This document shows positions 44,001-51,720 of a stretch of DNA of 64,000 nt, in pieces. The translations under genes were made by a program, and so were the position numbers. Source of the stretch: an uncultured Granulosicoccaceae bacterium (GTDB taxonomy: Bacteria; Pseudomonadota; Gammaproteobacteria; Granulosicoccales; Granulosicoccaceae); assembly GCA_938005265.1 (NCBI GenBank), contig CALLOA010000027.1, positions 1 to 64,000 of the forward strand, given 5' to 3'. The notes beneath the pieces are model-generated. The model searched no databases and had not been told where the DNA came from. It saw only the letters and a program-made list of their open reading frames with translations. How positions within the stretch are numbered: the first letter of the stretch is position 1; every line of letters begins with the position of its first letter.

Positions 44001-44410
44001 CAAACGCTGAATCAGCAAGCACTGATGCTGAAGGCTGGTTGGAGCAATGGCAGGAGCTGGCGGCTATGCTACCCAAGCCGTGGCTCAAACGTATCAACAA
44101 GCGGCGGGACACCGCCTTGTCCGTGATGGAGAAGCAGGATTCCCCGTTCAGCGAGAAGCATAATGATGCCCGGCGCCTTCATTGTATAAAGCTTGAAATC
44201 CTCCGTGATGTTGAAACACCAGCAGAGGATAAGGCTTTACGTATGCAGTACCAGCTCGAGCAACTTCAGTCCGGCCCCGATTCTGCATTTAAAGATGCTG
44301 GAAAGGAACAATTGCGAGCCTATGAGGTGGATTGGCTCTGCCTGCCCCCTGCTGCCACGGGGATTGCAGCCACTTTGGAGCAACGATTTCGTAAAGCGCT
44401 GGGTCATTAG
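41090..44410 (+). CDS. Large DUF349 repeat protein
   Basis: A 1106-residue protein with GTG start. Repeats of the DUF349 module are visible as LxxxWKxxGP-like blocks: ALQQQWKEFGGCRVANQMWP, LQAAWKVCGPASRKNDRKLW and LSDAQREWRNNRINGRKQD. An N-terminal HEAT-like region (YQAELANAVENDEDASVRLAALAKI) and an Ala/Ser/Glu/Thr-rich low-complexity stretch at about 360-440 separate the parts; a second acidic stretch lies at about 930-980. Most of the protein should be helical or coiled coil. Function of DUF349 proteins is largely unknown. It is divergent from moxR and followed by an EAL gene. Confidence 0.82.
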   Translation: MLKGLIKPDLNAREAADRLTAIEQMAEPQRYQAELANAVENDEDASVRLAALAKITDLEMLADLVSKLIDAPASTEAQDRPVPDTLQAALKKQFGSVLQLSDGQQPAAGIKPIMESSPECRHLIACASPDEDDRAAALQKIDDETGLVRVVAEAQHHSTRLAAAERLQQPEQMQACLTKIKNRDKVAARLLQRRLSEHHAGIEKTELYQASIRQITSSMQTLSESVWSPQYAGQFIALEQRWNALDPAPGTAEQQAFRDAAGPASKKVEEQKLQLNQLEACQQTLAGITAATEKLAAASFETLHETATTCRKVADDAPRQWQLASEALTGENALQPAYDTALRKLQGLLKHAEAIANAEAAAANAAEATAVELPQSDTAISTDSAVSAETPTDPVAEPVLNADSSVTDPGTTASGDSAAESAAIEASAPAVSNEKATDQPPADKHKFSPVRRHKVIDAALSDEQFAATMSCVPELHQRLASLSQLLEKDQHRQSQLMEGVAKQLGALSATIAAGKWGTAEGMSNRIARKLEQIEGKERQPLQSRYDTQRKKLDELADWQDFAAKPKLEALVKTMQELPAQSLKPRELADEVKALQQQWKEFGGCRVANQMWPDFKEAGDTAYAPCKEYFDGLKKQREARIKNRKAVCQRLEDFVAENMPAGGRAVAEPSVDEANADSAEVSDEVTAEPVGDWKAMQRMLSDAQREWRNNRINGRKQDKQLEERFNKASEQVEQLIAPHFAAGETERQEIIEKTRKLAGNEINQHVINQAKSLQAAWKVCGPASRKNDRKLWTEFNELCGQIFNKHREEQRAQYKAGMAHVDRGREIVKTIRSLGKKSTEQEDKQFQELQDEFQGLAEFPEKIRKGLLRDFRNACDGYNTKRSNFGKKQERQELDALRQLAKICEQIENGSIDYRDFKEVEAVTKPAAETAEVEAEVEAENFADKNAEAAAHAGESEGGASENTAESSVESANAESASTDAEGWLEQWQELAAMLPKPWLKRINKRRDTALSVMEKQDSPFSEKHNDARRLHCIKLEILRDVETPAEDKALRMQYQLEQLQSGPDSAFKDAGKEQLRAYEVDWLCLPPAATGIAATLEQRFRKALGH

Positions 44411-44524
44411 TCAGTCTGTTTGGGGATTTTAGGCAGGCTTGCTTGAGTGGTTGCTTGTCGGGCACCAGTTAGTTTCTGTCTGAATCGCATATAGACTTTA
44501 CTGGAAACTAATCTTTGTAAGATT

Positions 44525-45703
44525 GTGATCTCCCTGGACGACATAAAATCTGCTCTGTCAGATGGCGAATTGCGCTTGTTTTACCAGCCTAAAGTGGGTT
44601 TGCTGAATGGTGAGGTAATCGGTGCCGAAGCACTGGCGCGTTGGTGCCGTAAAGACGGAACTATAGTCGGGCCGGATAATTTTATTGCCGTGGCTGAAGA
44701 GGGTGATCTACTGCACTCCATCACTCTGGAATTTCTCAATCAGGTAGTCGAAACAATCGGGCAGGTTCGCAATCGTTTTCCCGGGCTTTCGGTTTCCATG
44801 AATGTGACCCCCTATGATCTTGAGTCACACCATGTCAGCGATGCTATCTCCGCGCATATTTCACAAGGACGGTTGAGCCCGGATGACTTGCAGGTCGAGA
44901 TTACTGAAAGTGCAGTAATGACGCGTTTCGATCAGGTCTATGAAGATATATTGCGTCTCAATGCCCTGGGTGTAGGCGTGTTAATGGATGATTTCGGTAT
45001 TGGCTATTCATCACTGGACAGACTCAGTCGCTTGCCCTTTTCTGCCTTGAAGCTGGACAAAGGTGTAGTAACAAGAATGAGCACATCGCGGCAGAATCTG
45101 AATGTCGTCAAGTCATCGATATCCATGGCGCGTGAGCTGCGGATGATATCTGTAGCTGAAGGGGTTGAGTCTGAAGCTGCCTACAATTTTCTTGTAGCCA
45201 GTGGATGTGAACAAGCGCAAGGCTTCTGGATATCACAACCGCTGCAGGTTGATGACTATTTGGATTTTCTTGCTGAAGCACGTGTGTACCAGGGTTCCCA
45301 GATTGGTCGTGTGCATCAGGCAGTAATGAATATAGTGCAATTCAGAAAAAGTCTGCTGGATGCTGCTTTTTGTAAAAATATTGCTGAGAACGATGTACTC
45401 GCCGTGGTGATTGACCCGGAAGTAAGATTGATGGCTGAAGACTCACGCTTTGGAACCTGGTATTTTGGCATCGGCCAGGCATTGCGGGGTATCGCTGAAT
45501 TTGATGAACTGAAAGATTCTTACTGCATGATGCACAGCACTGCACGAGAATTTATGGAGGAACTCAAAAGTGGTGCTGACAAAGAGGTAATTGATAAAAA
45601 ACTACAACAGATAGATGAGGGCATTGTGCGCGTCTTGACGGGCTTGAACGGACTTGAACGGCGTCTTCTGTTAAACGGCGAATCAGGTCAGGATCATTGC
45701 TGA
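44525..45703 (+). CDS. EAL-domain c-di-GMP phosphodiesterase with degenerate C-terminal CZB-like domain
   Basis: A 392-residue cytoplasmic protein. The EAL domain (about 10-250) has the catalytic set: EAL at 35-37, N in SMNVTPYDL, E in VEITES, DDFGIGYSSL, KLDKGV, AEGVESEAA and QAQGFWISQP. It should therefore hydrolyse c-di-GMP. The C-terminal 130 residues resemble the zinc-sensing CZB domain (EDSRFGTWYFGIGQ, CMMHSTAREF), but the ligand Cys is Ser (SRFGTW) and at least one His seems replaced. Zinc sensing is thus doubtful. No receiver or PAS domain is attached. Confidence 0.85.
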   Translation: MISLDDIKSALSDGELRLFYQPKVGLLNGEVIGAEALARWCRKDGTIVGPDNFIAVAEEGDLLHSITLEFLNQVVETIGQVRNRFPGLSVSMNVTPYDLESHHVSDAISAHISQGRLSPDDLQVEITESAVMTRFDQVYEDILRLNALGVGVLMDDFGIGYSSLDRLSRLPFSALKLDKGVVTRMSTSRQNLNVVKSSISMARELRMISVAEGVESEAAYNFLVASGCEQAQGFWISQPLQVDDYLDFLAEARVYQGSQIGRVHQAVMNIVQFRKSLLDAAFCKNIAENDVLAVVIDPEVRLMAEDSRFGTWYFGIGQALRGIAEFDELKDSYCMMHSTAREFMEELKSGADKEVIDKKLQQIDEGIVRVLTGLNGLERRLLLNGESGQDHC

Positions 45704-46226
45704 CATCAGGCTCTGGTTCGTATATCCAGCAAATCCAGCATACACAAGTTGAATAATGGAACCCCCAAACCATGTCATTTGAGTGTGTCTTTGGTTATTG
45801 GCCTGCCTATGAATTTACCCTGCTGCAAGTTTTGGCGGGTATTTCAAATCCTTGGCGGATAGTGTTGCCTGATGTTTATAATTTATCGGACAAAACTTAA
45901 CCGGCATTGTTGCTAATGCATCTCGCAGGGACACCGGATATACCTCATATGGGGTATTACGGGCCTCTTTCTGGTTTGGTAAGGTCTTACCGCCATCTGC
46001 ACTACATATGCTGAAACCCAACAGCTCTTTTTAATGGCCGGCATACAGTTTTTTTAATCGATTTCCCGCATTTTACGGAAATGGCAGTGCTTTTGGTTTA
46101 GTCAATTCTCGCGCTATGGATTGGGGTAGATGCCTGAAGATTAATGTGATCTGCAAGGGCTCGACGCGTTCGGATAAAGCAGCCTTAATGCCTTTAGCCA
46201 ACAAAAAAATTCAAGGAGATTTACAC
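45704..46226. other. Long intergenic region with inverted repeats upstream of a secreted-protein gene
   Basis: About 520 bp without a convincing gene. It contains the near-palindrome TACCTCATATGGGGTA (45941-45956) and the perfect inverted repeat GGTAAG-GT-CTTACC (45978-45991), about 240-290 bp before the next start. ATCCAGCAAATCCAGCAT near 45730 is a 9-bp tandem duplication. The inverted repeats may be operators or parts of a structured leader. I could not match the region to a known riboswitch. Confidence 0.45.
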
Positions 46227-47090
46227 ATGGGAAGACTTTCTACACTTTCTACATTAGCCAGCCCCATTCTGCTCTGTTTCACTATTGCTACAGCGACAAC
46301 CGCACAGGCAGCTTCCGAACGAATGGTCATCAACTACAGAGGAACTGATACTGCAGTTCCCAAAGTTGTTCCGGATACTTTAGGAGTTGGCTCTAATGCT
46401 AATGGAATGCTCGATGCCAACTGTTTTGTGGCCGATATATTCGATCTGCAAAGCGGTGAATTACTGGGTACTGCTGAGGATTGTCTGAGTGCGATTGCTG
46501 CAGGTACTGATACAGAGAGTGGCAGTGGTGAGCAGTTAGTGGGTACGACCGTATTCAATCTGGCAGATGGGCGTCTTGTGGTGCAGGGGTTGACGAGTGT
46601 ACAGGCAGTGAACTGGCCTACGCAAAACGGTGATGTTGTTTTCACACATATAACCGGTGCCAATTCGCCCAATGATGCAGTTCTGCGGGGAGAGGGTGAA
46701 TTCGCAAGCACAGGTGTCTATGCCAGCGCATCGGCTCGAGTAAGATTGTCCGGTCAGGTTGATCTCAGTCAGCTTTCAGAAGGGCAAATTACATTTGATT
46801 GTATTTTCGTGGTTGATGTTGATGCGGGTGCCGACATGATGGCTGTGAGCGGGCAACGCTATGACGCGACACAAGGGGAGATTTTCTGGCCACGAAACCC
46901 GGAATTTAGTGAATATGCTGTTTATCGCGATGGCGTATTGCATGCCACCTCGAATGGCACGAGTTTTTATGAGTCTGTGCTTGATGGTGGTGTCAGTTAT
47001 CAGTACAGAGTTGAGGCCGTAACTGATGAAGGTGGTGTCACTATTGGTAGTGTCACTATACCTGGCCAAGCCGGGCCCGGAAGCAACTAA
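46227..47090 (+). CDS. Secreted protein of unknown function with a C-terminal FN3-like segment
   Basis: A 287-residue protein. The start at 46227 is set by AAGGAG nine bases upstream and a clean signal peptide (MGRLSTLSTLASPILLCF...AQA). The mature part RMVINYRGTDTAVPKVVPDT is unrecognised. The last 60 residues (EYAVYRDGVLHATSNGTSFY, then SYQYRVEAVTDEGGV) look like a fibronectin type III-type module, as in the GH16 protein at 58.8 kb. Two Cys (DANCFVAD, AEDCLSA) may bond. The signal peptide contains an exact 9-bp tandem duplication (46236-46253, LSTLST). Possibly an extracellular binding protein; function not inferable. Confidence 0.75.
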   Translation: MGRLSTLSTLASPILLCFTIATATTAQAASERMVINYRGTDTAVPKVVPDTLGVGSNANGMLDANCFVADIFDLQSGELLGTAEDCLSAIAAGTDTESGSGEQLVGTTVFNLADGRLVVQGLTSVQAVNWPTQNGDVVFTHITGANSPNDAVLRGEGEFASTGVYASASARVRLSGQVDLSQLSEGQITFDCIFVVDVDAGADMMAVSGQRYDATQGEIFWPRNPEFSEYAVYRDGVLHATSNGTSFYESVLDGGVSYQYRVEAVTDEGGVTIGSVTIPGQAGPGSN

Positions 47091-47110
47091 GGGTGTACGT
47101 GGGCTGGTAA

Positions 47111-47135
47111 CTGAGGCAGGATTGGCCTGCCTCAG
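47111..47135. terminator. Hairpin between convergent genes
   Basis: CTGAGGCAG-GATTGGC-CTGCCTCAG is a perfect 9-bp stem with a 7-base loop, 20 bp after the secreted-protein stop and 42 bp from the end of the convergent dehydrogenase-like gene. No T-run follows closely. Probably a bidirectional terminator. Confidence 0.55.
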
Positions 47136-47177
47136 TCACACTGTGCTTAATCGTTTTGGTAACTATCAGGTGATCTA

Positions 47178-48044
47178 CTAATTTTTTTCAGGTAAGGCCG
47201 GTATCGTTTTCAATGATGCAAGCAGGGCATGCCCGAAATCATCACGGCTCACTGCTGTATCGTGTTGCCTGCCGTGTTGCTGATAGGTATTGTCGATAAC
47301 GTCCAGTGCGGCGATAACATCTTTCTCCAGAATTCCAATGGTATTGTCGGGCTGGTAATTTTCATGGCTCCAGTCTATTGCGTCCATTCTGTTTGAAAAC
47401 CAGTTGCTACCAGAACTGCTGTTGACTACGTCAAGCAATTTGTCCGCTGGCATGCCGAGTTGCTCGGCATGCGCAAGACTCTTGCGCACGCTGATTACAT
47501 TGCAAGCTGCGATGTAGTTATTGAGAACTTTGGCGAGCATGCCCTGGCCGGTTTCACCGAGATGGAAAATATTTTTGCCCATGGCATTGAAAGCCGGCAT
47601 CAGTGCCGCTACTTCAGATTTCTCTCCTCCGATCATAAAACTGAGATTACGCTGTCGGGCAGCAACTGGCGCACCTGACATGGGTGCGTCAATCAAGTTT
47701 ACATCGCCCGGTAGATGTTGATGAAGGGATTCTATATAGCGGGGTGACACAGTGGAGCTGATGATCAGCCGCTGTGGATAGGAACCTTTTTTGTAGACGG
47801 CATGGTCGCCAAAACAGATATCTTGAATCTGATATTGGTCTCTGACGACAATCAGCAGAATATCATCGCTATGCAGGCCGTCCAATGAGTCCAGCATATA
47901 TTGCTGGAAGTCCGGGAACTCTGATTTTGGCCTGACATCAAACCCCAGAGCGTCAAAACCGGCCGATCTCAGCGCTATAGCCATGGGGAGTCCCATGGCT
48001 CCGCAACCGGCGACTATTATCCTGGAAAGCATCTGCTGGTCCAT
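47178..48044 (-). CDS. 3-hydroxyisobutyrate/6-phosphogluconate dehydrogenase-like protein
   Basis: A 288-residue beta-hydroxyacid dehydrogenase family protein. The NAD-binding motif is IIVAGCGAMGLPMAIALRSAGF (about 9-30). The substrate-binding segment LIDAPMSGAPVAARQRNLSFMIGG and the catalytic-Lys region GQGMLAKVLNNYIAACNVIS with Lys are present. The final motif is ILEKDVIAALDV. The substrate is not defined by sequence. The start region is a 12-bp tandem duplication giving two in-frame ATGs (48044 and 48032); GAGG lies at proper distance from the first. It stands alone between convergent and divergent neighbours. Confidence 0.88.
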   Translation of the reverse strand: MDQQMLSRIIVAGCGAMGLPMAIALRSAGFDALGFDVRPKSEFPDFQQYMLDSLDGLHSDDILLIVVRDQYQIQDICFGDHAVYKKGSYPQRLIISSTVSPRYIESLHQHLPGDVNLIDAPMSGAPVAARQRNLSFMIGGEKSEVAALMPAFNAMGKNIFHLGETGQGMLAKVLNNYIAACNVISVRKSLAHAEQLGMPADKLLDVVNSSSGSNWFSNRMDAIDWSHENYQPDNTIGILEKDVIAALDVIDNTYQQHGRQHDTAVSRDDFGHALLASLKTIPALPEKN

Positions 48045-48053
48045 CTGCTGGTC
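48030..48053 (-). repeat. 12-bp tandem duplication creating two start codons
   Basis: On the minus strand GACCAGCAGATG occurs twice in succession, so the dehydrogenase-like gene has ATG codons four codons apart (MDQQM). A separate 10-bp imperfect duplication (TAAGGCGTTT/TAAGGCGTTG) lies next to it at 48057-48076. Confidence 0.92.
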
Positions 48054-48147
48054 CTCTAAGGCGTTTTAAGGCGTTGTTGCCGAGATTGTATCTCGAGTGC
48101 GATAATTTCCCCTGAAAGACAAGACTTAATAACTGGAGTACATTGCC

Positions 48148-49347
48148 TTGCCGGATCAATTGCGTTACCGAAATGATAAATCACTCTTCGATTCCCTGCT
48201 TGAAGACCGTGATGTTAAACGGGTCAATGAGCTAATACAGAAGCGTGAGGAGGAGGGGCCACAGGGCGTGCGTCGCCAGTTGCTGTCGACCTCTGTGAGA
48301 CTCAGCAGCGGTATGGCGCCAGGCATTCATGCGATGGCGAAGGATTGTGCTGAAAGGCTGGAGATGGATATTCCGCTGGAGCTATATGTCTATTCAAGTC
48401 CGACATTCAATGCGGCCTGCTTCAAGCCAGAAGAAGGTAGATTGTTTGTCATGTTTTCCTCCAGCTTACTTGAGGGTTTTACTGAAACGGAATTGAAATT
48501 TGTTATGGGCCATGAGTTTGGCCACTATATCTACGGCCATCACGATATACCCATAGGTTATCTATTGAAAGGGCGCAGTAAACCTGGCCCCAAGCTCGCG
48601 CTGGAGCTTTTTGCCTGGTCAAGAAATGCTGAAGTATCTGCCGATCGCGCGGGTGCCTGGTGCGCACGGGATTTCAATAGTGTTGCAAGCGCATTGTTTA
48701 AATTGTCTTCAGGTTTGACTGGCAGTTTTATTAAATTCAATCTGGATGAATTTCTCAGTCAGGTTGATGAAATGCAGGCCGTTGACGCTGAGCCCGGACA
48801 GGGTGCCTCGCAGGCTGACTGGTTCTCAACCCACCCCTTCAGTCCGCTCAGAGTGCGTGCTCTGCAGCTATTCCATGATTCTGAACTGATGAAGGAGCAG
48901 GGTGGCACTTCAATTGACGAAATGGATGTCGGTGTGCAGCGTACGATGAGTTTGATGGAGCCCAGTTATCTGGACGGGCGAACTGACGCTGCCATCGCTA
49001 TGCGCCATCTGTTGTTTGCAGGTGCCGTTGTCGTTGCATCTGCAAGCGGCGAGGTCAGTAAAGAAGAAATTGAAGTATTCGAGAAGTTTTTTGAAAAAGG
49101 CGATTTCAGCGACAAGCTTAATATCGAGCGTCTGCGTGATGAACTACCGTCCAGAATTAGCAGGGTTTGTGAGCAAACCACAGTAACCCAACGTATGCAG
49201 GTGGTACGCGACCTCTGCACAATTGCGCGAGCTGAAAACGGTATCAGCCCTGAAGAGCGCGACGTTATTAATGAAATAGCAGATGGTTTGGAAGTTTCGC
49301 GTAACTTTATCTGTCAGTCTATCGAAAAAGATCCTGAACCGGATTAG
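48148..49347 (+). CDS. M48 metalloprotease fused to a TerB-like domain
   Basis: A 399-residue protein with TTG start; GGAG lies about ten bases upstream. The M48 part has VMGHEFGHYIYGHHD (catalytic HExxH, about residues 115-119) and the third ligand in NAEVSADRAGAWCARDF. No signal peptide or transmembrane helix is apparent, so it is probably cytoplasmic. From about residue 285 a TerB/DjlA-like helical domain follows (LLFAGAVVVASASGEVSKEE, then TIARAENGISPEERDVINEI), with the acidic-loop pattern of tellurite-resistance TerB. Substrate unknown. Confidence 0.85.
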   Translation: MPDQLRYRNDKSLFDSLLEDRDVKRVNELIQKREEEGPQGVRRQLLSTSVRLSSGMAPGIHAMAKDCAERLEMDIPLELYVYSSPTFNAACFKPEEGRLFVMFSSSLLEGFTETELKFVMGHEFGHYIYGHHDIPIGYLLKGRSKPGPKLALELFAWSRNAEVSADRAGAWCARDFNSVASALFKLSSGLTGSFIKFNLDEFLSQVDEMQAVDAEPGQGASQADWFSTHPFSPLRVRALQLFHDSELMKEQGGTSIDEMDVGVQRTMSLMEPSYLDGRTDAAIAMRHLLFAGAVVVASASGEVSKEEIEVFEKFFEKGDFSDKLNIERLRDELPSRISRVCEQTTVTQRMQVVRDLCTIARAENGISPEERDVINEIADGLEVSRNFICQSIEKDPEPD

Positions 49348-49401
49348 TTTCGTACACAGTAATTTGATATCAGCAGTCGGTACCAACGGTATCTTTTAAT
49401 T

Positions 49402-49421
49402 TGCTTCAATCTGCTTCAATC
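49402..49421. repeat. Exact 10-bp tandem duplication upstream of the ABC exporter
   Basis: TGCTTCAATC is repeated twice in succession, 38 bp before the ABC transporter start. It could lie in the transporter's promoter or leader. Confidence 0.85.
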
Positions 49422-49459
49422 CGGCCCCGGTTAAACGGCAAAATCTACTATAACAGCTT

Positions 49460-51292
49460 ATGATTGCCCGTTTCTTTGAAAGCCTGATTGACCCCCTGGA
49501 AGCGCGGCCGGTGCAAAAGCCACCGGCCACCACGCGCGAATTTTTTTCCTACCATTTACGTCCCTATCGCAAGTTGATAGTGATCGCGCTGGCGATTGGG
49601 GGTGTGGCATCAGTTTCTGAAATATTGCTTTATGTTTTTCTTGGCCAGCTGGTCGATTGGATGGCCCACACCGAGCGAGCTGATTTTTTTTCCGAACACG
49701 GAATCGCACTTGTGTTGATGTTGATAACGGTTGTGATCATCAGGCCGTTATCTTCGCTGTCATCACGTGCAATGATGAATCTGGCGCTTGCGCCGGGTAT
49801 TGCCAATGCCATTCGTTGGCAGAATCATCGCTATGTTATGCGGCAGAGTTTGAGTTTCTTCCAGAATGATTTTGCTGGTCGAGTCGCACAGAAAGTCATG
49901 CAGACGGGTAATTCACTACGCGAGGCTCTGTTCAATGTCGTAGACGGTGTTTGGTTTCTGGTGATCTATCTGGTTGGTATCGTGATCTACTTTAGCGGCA
50001 CTGATCAGGAGCTTTTGTTGCCGGTATTGCTGTGGATAGTCGGTTACCTGCTGGTGATTTTTACCATGGTTAAACCGGTGCAGAAAAAATCCAGGCAGCT
50101 GTCTGAAGCAACGTCGGTGCTGACCGGGCGCATAGTAGATAGCTATACCAATATTCAATCAGTAAAATTGTTTGCACATGCCGAGCAGGAAGAATCTTAT
50201 GCGGCTGATGGCATCGCGCGGCATACCAGTGCCTTTCGCATAATGATGCGTGCGGTTTTAAGTATGACCGTGGCTTTGACAGTGCTTAATACTTTGTTGG
50301 TTGTTGCAACAGCCGGCTTGTCAATTGTGCTTTGGCAACAGGGAAAAGTTTCGGTGGGTGATATTGCAGTAGTCAACGGATTGGTGATTCGCCTGTCGCA
50401 GATGTCTGGTTGGATTCTCAGGACAGTGACATCCCTGTTTGAGAATATCGGTGCGGTGGAGAACGGCATGGAAACCATTTCCCAGAACACCCTGGTGCTG
50501 GACTCGCCTGATGCAACCACTCTTGATGTCACCCGCGGAGCCATTGAATTTCGACAGGTTAATTTTAACTACGCGTCAGAAACTACTGTGATTAATAACT
50601 GCAACCTGAGCGTCAAGCCGGGAGAGCGCGTAGGTTTGGTGGGGCGTTCAGGTGCTGGCAAGTCAACGCTGGTTAATCTTTTATTGAGATTCTATGATAT
50701 TGATTCCGGTGAAATACTGATTGATGGCCAGAATCTAAGTCAGGTAACCCAGCATTCACTGCGCAGTAATATTGGTGTCGTTACTCAGGATACCTCTCTT
50801 CTGCATCGATCGATTCGAGATAACATTGCTTATGGGCGGCAAGCCGCTGAGCAGGCTGATGTCATAGCAGCTGCAAGAACTGCATCTGCAGATGTATTTA
50901 TAGATGATCTGAAGGATATGCACGGCAGGCACGGTTACGAAGCACTGGTAGGCGAACGCGGCGTCAAATTATCCGGTGGCCAGAGGCAACGTATAGCGAT
51001 CGCTCGCGTGATTCTCAAGAATGCACCGATTCTGGTGCTGGATGAAGCGACGTCATCCCTGGATTCAGAGGTAGAGCAGGCGATACAAGAGCAGTTGTAC
51101 CGGCTAATGGAAGGAAAAACCGTGTTAGCCGTTGCACACCGCTTGTCAACAATCGCGGCTCTGGATCGGCTGGTCGTGCTTGATGCCGGCCGGATTGTGG
51201 AGCAGGGTTCACATGAAGATCTGTTGAACAGCCAAGGGCTTTATGCATCATTGTGGCAGCGCCAGTCCGGTGGGTTTCTGGGTCAATCCTGA
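49460..51292 (+). CDS. ABC exporter, fused permease and ATPase
   Basis: A 610-residue half-transporter (six-helix ABC membrane domain plus ATP-binding domain) that should act as a homodimer. The membrane part spans about 40-325. The ATPase has Walker A VGRSGAGKSTLVNLLLRF, Q-loop VVTQDTSLLHRSIRDNIAYG, signature KLSGGQRQRIAIARV, Walker B PILVLDEATSSLDSE and the switch His in AVAHRLSTI. Similar proteins export lipids, peptides or drugs; the cargo cannot be read from the sequence. It is single, 112 bp after the M48-TerB gene. Confidence 0.92.
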   Translation: MIARFFESLIDPLEARPVQKPPATTREFFSYHLRPYRKLIVIALAIGGVASVSEILLYVFLGQLVDWMAHTERADFFSEHGIALVLMLITVVIIRPLSSLSSRAMMNLALAPGIANAIRWQNHRYVMRQSLSFFQNDFAGRVAQKVMQTGNSLREALFNVVDGVWFLVIYLVGIVIYFSGTDQELLLPVLLWIVGYLLVIFTMVKPVQKKSRQLSEATSVLTGRIVDSYTNIQSVKLFAHAEQEESYAADGIARHTSAFRIMMRAVLSMTVALTVLNTLLVVATAGLSIVLWQQGKVSVGDIAVVNGLVIRLSQMSGWILRTVTSLFENIGAVENGMETISQNTLVLDSPDATTLDVTRGAIEFRQVNFNYASETTVINNCNLSVKPGERVGLVGRSGAGKSTLVNLLLRFYDIDSGEILIDGQNLSQVTQHSLRSNIGVVTQDTSLLHRSIRDNIAYGRQAAEQADVIAAARTASADVFIDDLKDMHGRHGYEALVGERGVKLSGGQRQRIAIARVILKNAPILVLDEATSSLDSEVEQAIQEQLYRLMEGKTVLAVAHRLSTIAALDRLVVLDAGRIVEQGSHEDLLNSQGLYASLWQRQSGGFLGQS

Positions 51293-51672
51293 TTCCTATG
51301 GCCTGCTGTGATTTGTGAAGTCTGCTGCGTTCTTATTCTGTACGGACAATTTCCTCTATTTGGCCAGTTATTTTTTGGAATGGCTTTCTATCTGACCGTA
51401 TTCACCTTCTAGCGAAAAAAGCTTCTTTACAACTTCTTTGCCTATAACCAGCGTCATACTGCATTGCCTTCAGCCGGGTAAAGTATGAAGTTGTTCGCAT
51501 TTTTCCAAGTCACTAATTCCTTTTGCATTATGACGCTTCCACAGCCGTGCAAATTGGCTCTGTGTGGCCGACAACTTGATAGGAGAAAAGACGATTTTCT
51601 TTTTCAACGACCTTGATTATTAACCCTGTAATTATCTTTGTAGATAAGGGCGGGATAGTTGAAGGAACGCCT
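51293..51672. other. Intergenic region upstream of the glycosyltransferase-like gene
   Basis: About 380 bp, pyrimidine-rich, with no coding frame. An AGGAGA-like ribosome-binding sequence near 51582 is not followed by a start codon. Nothing else is evident apart from the short ORF beginning at 51673. Confidence 0.4.
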
Positions 51673-51720
51673 ATGTGGGCGACATCTGTTTTTCGGATTT
51701 CAATCTGGACTTTGATATGA
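51673..51720 (+). CDS. Possible 15-codon leader ORF overlapping the glycosyltransferase start
   Basis: ATG 51673 is preceded by GAAGGAACGCCT, a good ribosome-binding site. The frame encodes MWATSVFRISIWTLI and stops with TGA at 51718-51720, overlapping the ATG of the next gene (51717) in an ATGA junction. The glycosyltransferase ATG has no comparable ribosome-binding site of its own, so translation of this short frame would couple to it. Conservation of the peptide cannot be judged here. Alternatively the larger protein starts at GTG 51675. Confidence 0.4.
   Translation: MWATSVFRISIWTLI

Noticed and set aside
45815..46021. 68-residue minus-strand frame in the intergenic region before the secreted-protein gene
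   Set aside because: No ribosome-binding site, no recognisable domain and it spans the inverted repeats; more likely non-coding.
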